Under the pieces are notes generated by a model. That model did not search any database. It was given only the letters and a program-made list of their open reading frames with translations, and was not told where the DNA came from. Made by a program: the position numbers and the translations under genes. Below are positions 55,057 through 64,000 of a stretch of 64,000 nucleotides of DNA, piece by piece. Source of the stretch: Sabethes cyaneus (Eukaryota > Arthropoda > Insecta > Diptera > Culicidae); the NCBI RefSeq assembly GCF_943734655.1, contig NC_071355.1, positions 236,310,027-236,374,026 on the forward strand, read 5' to 3'. Every line of letters starts with the position of its first letter. Position 1 is the first letter of the stretch.

Positions 55057-55394
55057 ATGAAGGTTATCTAATCAAGATTAGTTTTAGCTTCACCATAAAA
55101 CTACACTTTTTTCGTCTTCTTAAACTGCAGTTCATCATCGCAGCCCTATCCGTGGTGGTTCTGGCGTTGGCAGTCCAAGCTTACCCGACAGAGGTAGCCA
55201 GCTGGCCCGTGACCAGCACCGTTTGGCCAGCCTACGGAGGTCTATATGGCAAGTCCGTCTATCCGGCGGCGACTTGGGGTGACTGGTCGGGTTGGCCAGC
55301 TTACGGAAAGAGCTGGGGCTACGGTGCCGCAGCACCTTACAATGGACTATGGAACAACTGGAATGGTGGTTATGGATACAACAGATATTGGTGA
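55057..55394 (+). CDS. Small Trp/Tyr/Gly-rich secreted protein 3, two exons
   Basis: The coding sequence is join(55057..55062, 55131..55394). The donor after ATG-AAG is GTTATC, weaker than in the sisters, and the 68-nt intron ends CTGCAG. The 89-residue product starts MKFIIAALSVVVLALAVQA. The mature part has YPTEVASWPV, STVWPAYGGLYGKSVYP, WPAYGKSWGYGAAAPYNG and LWNNWNGGYGYNRYW. It is closer to gene 1 at 46.9 kb than to gene 2, in both protein and promoter. AATAAA lies near 55478. An open frame that reads through the intron is accidental. It is a probable structural cuticle protein. Confidence 0.82.
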
Positions 55395-55597
55395 ACTGGA
55401 ATGGAAGCGATCAGAAAGCAATATCGCAGGATGGAATGTTTTGTAAAATCATCAATTTTAAAAGGTTTTTAGCGCGCAATAAATTTTTATTTCAACTAAA
55501 CTCATGTCTTATTTCAACTAGAATTTTGATGATCAAGTTTTATTACATTCCTCTAGTCTAGGTTTTCATGACTAGTTTCGCAAAACCGCTAATAAAA

Positions 55598-60852
<5,255 letters not shown>

Positions 60853-62149
60853 TTCAATAAAGAATCATTAATTACCATCCCGCAACCTATATGTATAAGA
60901 GCAGAAGATTAAGCGGTGGTTGAATAGTATTCAGGAATTATGTTGAAACCAAGGGTAAGTCGCTTAGAACATTGTTGCAGGCTCAATTTAGGGAACAGCT
61001 TACCTCATTAATTACATTTGCGGTACATTCATTTCACAGTTTATGGCACACTGTGGCCCACCTTTTTGACATTTAAATTTTGAAATGTTAGAAATTGGCA
61101 GCCCCGCCAATGTTTGTGATTGTCAAAACGATCAAAACAGTCTGGCTGGGCGCAGGAGAGTTTGACAGGTTTCACACGATCAGCACCTCAGAGGCACAGT
61201 AAGGCACATACTGAACAAAATTTCTATGAATGAGGTGAACGGAATGTTCTCAGCGACTTACTTCGAGAAATTTATTTTTATTTTGTTCTACGCATGGTTT
61301 CTTATTCTGCACACCGCATATTTTCCTTAAAAATCATAGCACTCTCAAATGAATAGCTCTACGTACACATATTTTCCAAAATCAGTTAATTAAGATAAAA
61401 ACTTGCAGGAATTTGAAAGTTTGGTCTGAAGTATGAAGTGCCCAGAATTAGGCGCATTTACGGTACCAATTGGTTTACATTTACATTTACTGAATATCTG
61501 AGTGCATATTGGTATTAATAAAGCGCTTTCAGATTTCAATTGTAAGCTTGATAATTGATGAACGTACGGCGTCTATTTTAACCCTGTCATTCTATTTTCT
61601 GCCACTGTGTATTCTATTTCCTGCAGGCAACACGTGGCTGTAAGATACAAACCATTGCACTTACACAGCAATTCCTCGAATAACGCAACGGAATGTCCTT
61701 AATTTCTTAGTACGTCAATAAACAATCAAGGTGATCTTTGGCATATTGTACGGCCTTTCGAAGGCTTATCAGCTACCAAAAATAAGCAAAAAACTAGAAG
61801 AATCGACTGAAGAAACCAGAGAAATTGCGATGATTTAACAACACCGTCCAAGGCGCTACTCGGAAGATTGGTGTATTTTAACAGCAGACCAAAAGAGTAT
61901 CAGTTCGTCTATATATTGAGATAGACCAAGTACTACCGCCTAACTGATTTAGAATGGATCTTTACTCGATATACTAGAAGCGTTCTTAGCACCTCTTCCA
62001 TGTGCATATGTAGTAGTGTAAATAGTGCACCACAGTTTGTTCAGGCTGGAATTAAAAATCGAGATGAATTTTCAGCTAGTGAAAGAAAATTGATTTATTG
62101 ACATGGACTGGAATTTAAGCTTTAAGTATGGATGATAGTTAGCTAGTTA
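60853..62149. other. Intergenic, no gene seen
   Basis: AT-rich sequence with no supported gene or RNA. Confidence 0.35.
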
Positions 62150-62368
62150 TCTCCCTGTTGGTCTCGAGGTATGACGCTGGCCTAATAAACCAGTCATCTT
62201 ATGTTCGAATCCCGGCTGGGAGAAGCTGTTAGAGTCAATAGGATCGTAGCAACTGGCCCTGCAATTGTCCTGTACTCTAAGAGCTGGCTGCGAAGCCTGT
62301 CTTATAAAAACAGAAGGTCAAGTTTCGATAACGGAATGTTGCACCTAGGCTTTGTTTTGATAGCTAGC
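62150..62368 (+). mobile_element. tRNA-derived SINE
   Basis: The head has an A-box-like TTGGTCTCGAGG and a strong B box GTTCGAATCCC at spacing typical for pol III promoters. The body (CTCTAAGAGCTGGCTGCGAAG, AACAGAAGGTCAAGTTTCGA, TAACGGAATGTTGCACCTAGG) resembles, from memory, a SINE that is abundant in culicine mosquitoes. The tail is a short CTTTGTTTTGAT. Confidence 0.75.
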
Positions 62369-63000
62369 AAGTTAAGCTAGCTGTGACTATGGCAGCTACA
62401 TTCTTTGCAGTGTTTTTATATAGCGACAAAGTTTTTATTTAGGAAAGCGCATCGAAGAAAAAGAATGTAGACTGAATTTAGAAGTATACTGAAAATACTC
62501 TCCCGCATCTTATTTCTACTTTGGTGATCGTAAATTTCCTACAACTGAAATGCTACAACTCGAGCTAAAATTAACTGTGGTATTTATGAAGAATTTCCAA
62601 CTCGATTCACTGTAATGATTTTCGGTACAACAACCTCGAACAATAATTTAACAAACTTCTTCCGCTTAGTACCTAGCTACAATCGAAACCAGTTTCGCTT
62701 TCGAAAAACTCGAACGAATTGAAAAAATTACATCGAGCAAAAATTGAACTTACAGTCCCGTCCAGCCTCCGCCCGTGTACTGTTGACGGCAAAACAAAAA
62801 AGAAACAAACCAGGATAGCTACCAGACGATCTGCTGTGCATGAGCATCCATCCCCAATCCGCACTCTACCATACGTGTGCCCGTGACGACAACTCCTTTC
62901 GCTTTGCCTTTGGGCGGGGGTGCGTAACACCGCTGAAGGTTGTTTGCTTATAATCGATATATTTTGTTCTTTTGCCATCGGACCTAAGTACATTTTTCGC
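62369..63000. other. Upstream region of CPLCG gene C
   Basis: No supported gene. A minus-strand open frame at 62673-62993 lies over GC-rich promoter-proximal sequence and shows no domain. Confidence 0.4.
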
Positions 63001-63008
63001 TATATAAA
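63001..63008 (+). promoter_or_regulatory. TATA box, CPLCG gene C
   Basis: TATATAAA about 110 nt upstream of the ATG. GTTCACTCATC about 36 nt downstream may be the initiator. Confidence 0.65.
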
Positions 63009-63110
63009 TAGCATTCTACCAGCTTCTGGAGGTATAGTTCACTCATCAACGCAGTTGATAACAACTTTTTAAACCTTCTATCCTTCGCAGGAATCCTTAA
63101 ACCAATAATC

Positions 63111-63559
63111 ATGAAGGTAAAATTCTAATTTTGAAACTGTTTTATACAAACCAAACAAATTAATTTAATCTATTATCAAACTCCAAACAGTGCATCGCAG
63201 CTGTAGTCATGATGGCCGTCGCCCTGGCCGTTGCTGAAGGATCCCTCGCGCCATCCGACAGCCATCCTATAGGGACGTACTTCGTGCCGCCCAACACCGT
63301 GGTTCAGGATAACTCGCACCATCGCTTATATCGCGTGTTTCAGGTTGACTTATCGAATGATATCGTGTACCCTCGCTTTGATACCGTCCCGTGGGGATTC
63401 CCTCTGTGGAGAATCGGATTGGATGACTACTATCCGACTGCCCAGAACGGAGCCCGCTACCTGGCCGCCACCCCTAGCAAAATTCACGAAGCCCCACTGC
63501 CCGGACATGCCATCAACCAGGTGTCATTGAACTTGGATCCGGCTCCAGGAACGCTGTAA
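63111..63559 (+). CDS. CPLCG-like cuticular protein C, divergent, two exons
   Basis: The coding sequence is join(63111..63116, 63191..63559) with a 74-nt intron ending CAAACAG. The 124-residue product starts MKCIAAVVMMAVALAVAEG. The middle differs from the other family members: there is no Ala-rich repeat but a more complex stretch (IGTYFVPPNTVVQDNSHHR, YRVFQVDLSNDIVYPRFD, WGFPLWRIGLDDYYP). The tail ARYLAATPSKIHEAPLPGH, then AINQVSLNLDPAPGTL, keeps the family pattern, although AANRGAVH has become AATPSKIH. The TVVQxN motif is kept. The charged, less repetitive middle suggests a specialised role. It is a probable secreted cuticle protein. Confidence 0.87.
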
Positions 63560-64000
63560 TTTTCCACAAGCAAGGAATAGCGTGAAATACAAAAAAAAAT
63601 GATTTTGAAGTAAATACATAGATCGTTTCCGACTGAATGTTATGGTTTTTCATTCTTAAAGTCAAACAAAGTATGGTATCATAAAAAGCTGCATACAAAT
63701 GCCAGCAACACCAACTTGAGATAAACCTGTTGCCCACTGGTAACCTACAATGGTGCCGCCTATCAGGAACCATTTTACGATATTTCTGGGCTGTAAAATA
63801 ATGCAAACCAAAGGTATGCAACTTTCAAACATGCCTAGCAAGAAATGAGGTTTTTGTGCAGATTTTTGTTGCTTTGAGGGAATTGTAGACGTATTATACG
63901 GGATATATCCAGCAACTTGGAGTGAGATTAGAGCTTTTTCTGAAAATTTTCTGCCGGAACTTTTAATATATCGGTTATAATTACACTCAAGTCTTTTTTA
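63560..64000. other. 3' region of CPLCG gene C, no further gene seen
   Basis: No canonical AATAAA is obvious directly after the stop. The variant AGTAAATACA near 63608 may serve. Nothing else is supported up to the window end. Confidence 0.4.

Noticed and set aside
62673..62993. Minus-strand 106-residue frame upstream of CPLCG gene C
   Set aside because: There is no domain or signal peptide at the N-terminus, and it lies over the promoter region of a well-supported gene.

Overview
This window is eukaryotic DNA from a dipteran, almost certainly a mosquito and more likely culicine than anopheline. The evidence is a cluster of cuticle-protein genes with 60-100 nt introns, TATA boxes and arthropod-type initiators, including W-rich proteins of a type I know only from mosquitoes (CPLCW). 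Between the genes lie many transposable elements: RTE-type and Jockey/CR1-type LINEs, Tc1/mariner, piggyBac-like and pogo-like elements, Bel-Pao, a tRNA-derived SINE and a probable Helitron. No database could be searched, so family names rest on recognised motifs.

Genes. I support 14 host genes, all encoding small secreted proteins that are probably cuticular. All share one structure: a first coding exon that is only ATG-AAG, a short phase-0 intron, and a second exon carrying the rest. Plain open reading frames therefore miss the true start and half of the signal peptide. There are seven CPLCW-like genes (0.4-23 kb), one P/Y-rich secreted protein (29.2-29.7 kb), three CPLCG-like genes (30.4, 41.5 and 63.1 kb) and three very small W/Y/G-rich proteins (46.9, 48.1 and 55.1 kb).

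Layout. From 1 to 23 kb, CPLCW genes alternate in strand (+ - + - + - +), giving three head-to-head pairs. Each pair joins one type-1 gene (start MKCFAAAVMVAFMAV) and one type-2 gene (start MKCI, then VLAVI or ILAVI). Mariner remnants, MITEs, a 2.5-kb nested satellite (10.1-12.65 kb) and a LINE with a nested MITE (17.2-19.6 kb) separate the pairs. From 23 to 29 kb there are low-complexity tracts and piggyBac-like elements. From 29 to 31 kb are two minus-strand cuticle genes. From 31.7 to 39.3 kb is a retrotransposon district containing a full-length RTE element with a perfect 13-bp target-site duplication and an uninterrupted 988-codon ORF2. From 41 to 48.5 kb are four cuticle genes around Bel-Pao and Tc1 remnants and a 629-bp GGACTT array. 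From 48.8 to 54.7 kb lie an A-rich degenerate repeat and a fold-back element. From 55 to 60.9 kb is one small cuticle gene followed by a tandemly duplicated block with two perfect TCTG arrays of 1.9 and 1.6 kb. From 62.1 to 63.6 kb are a SINE and the last CPLCG gene.

The genes probably supply structural cuticle proteins. Shared promoters within each subfamily suggest co-expression, and the near-identity of the CPLCW copies, including one chimera, indicates concerted evolution. A TVVQxN motif links the CPLCW, CPLCG and P/Y-rich proteins.
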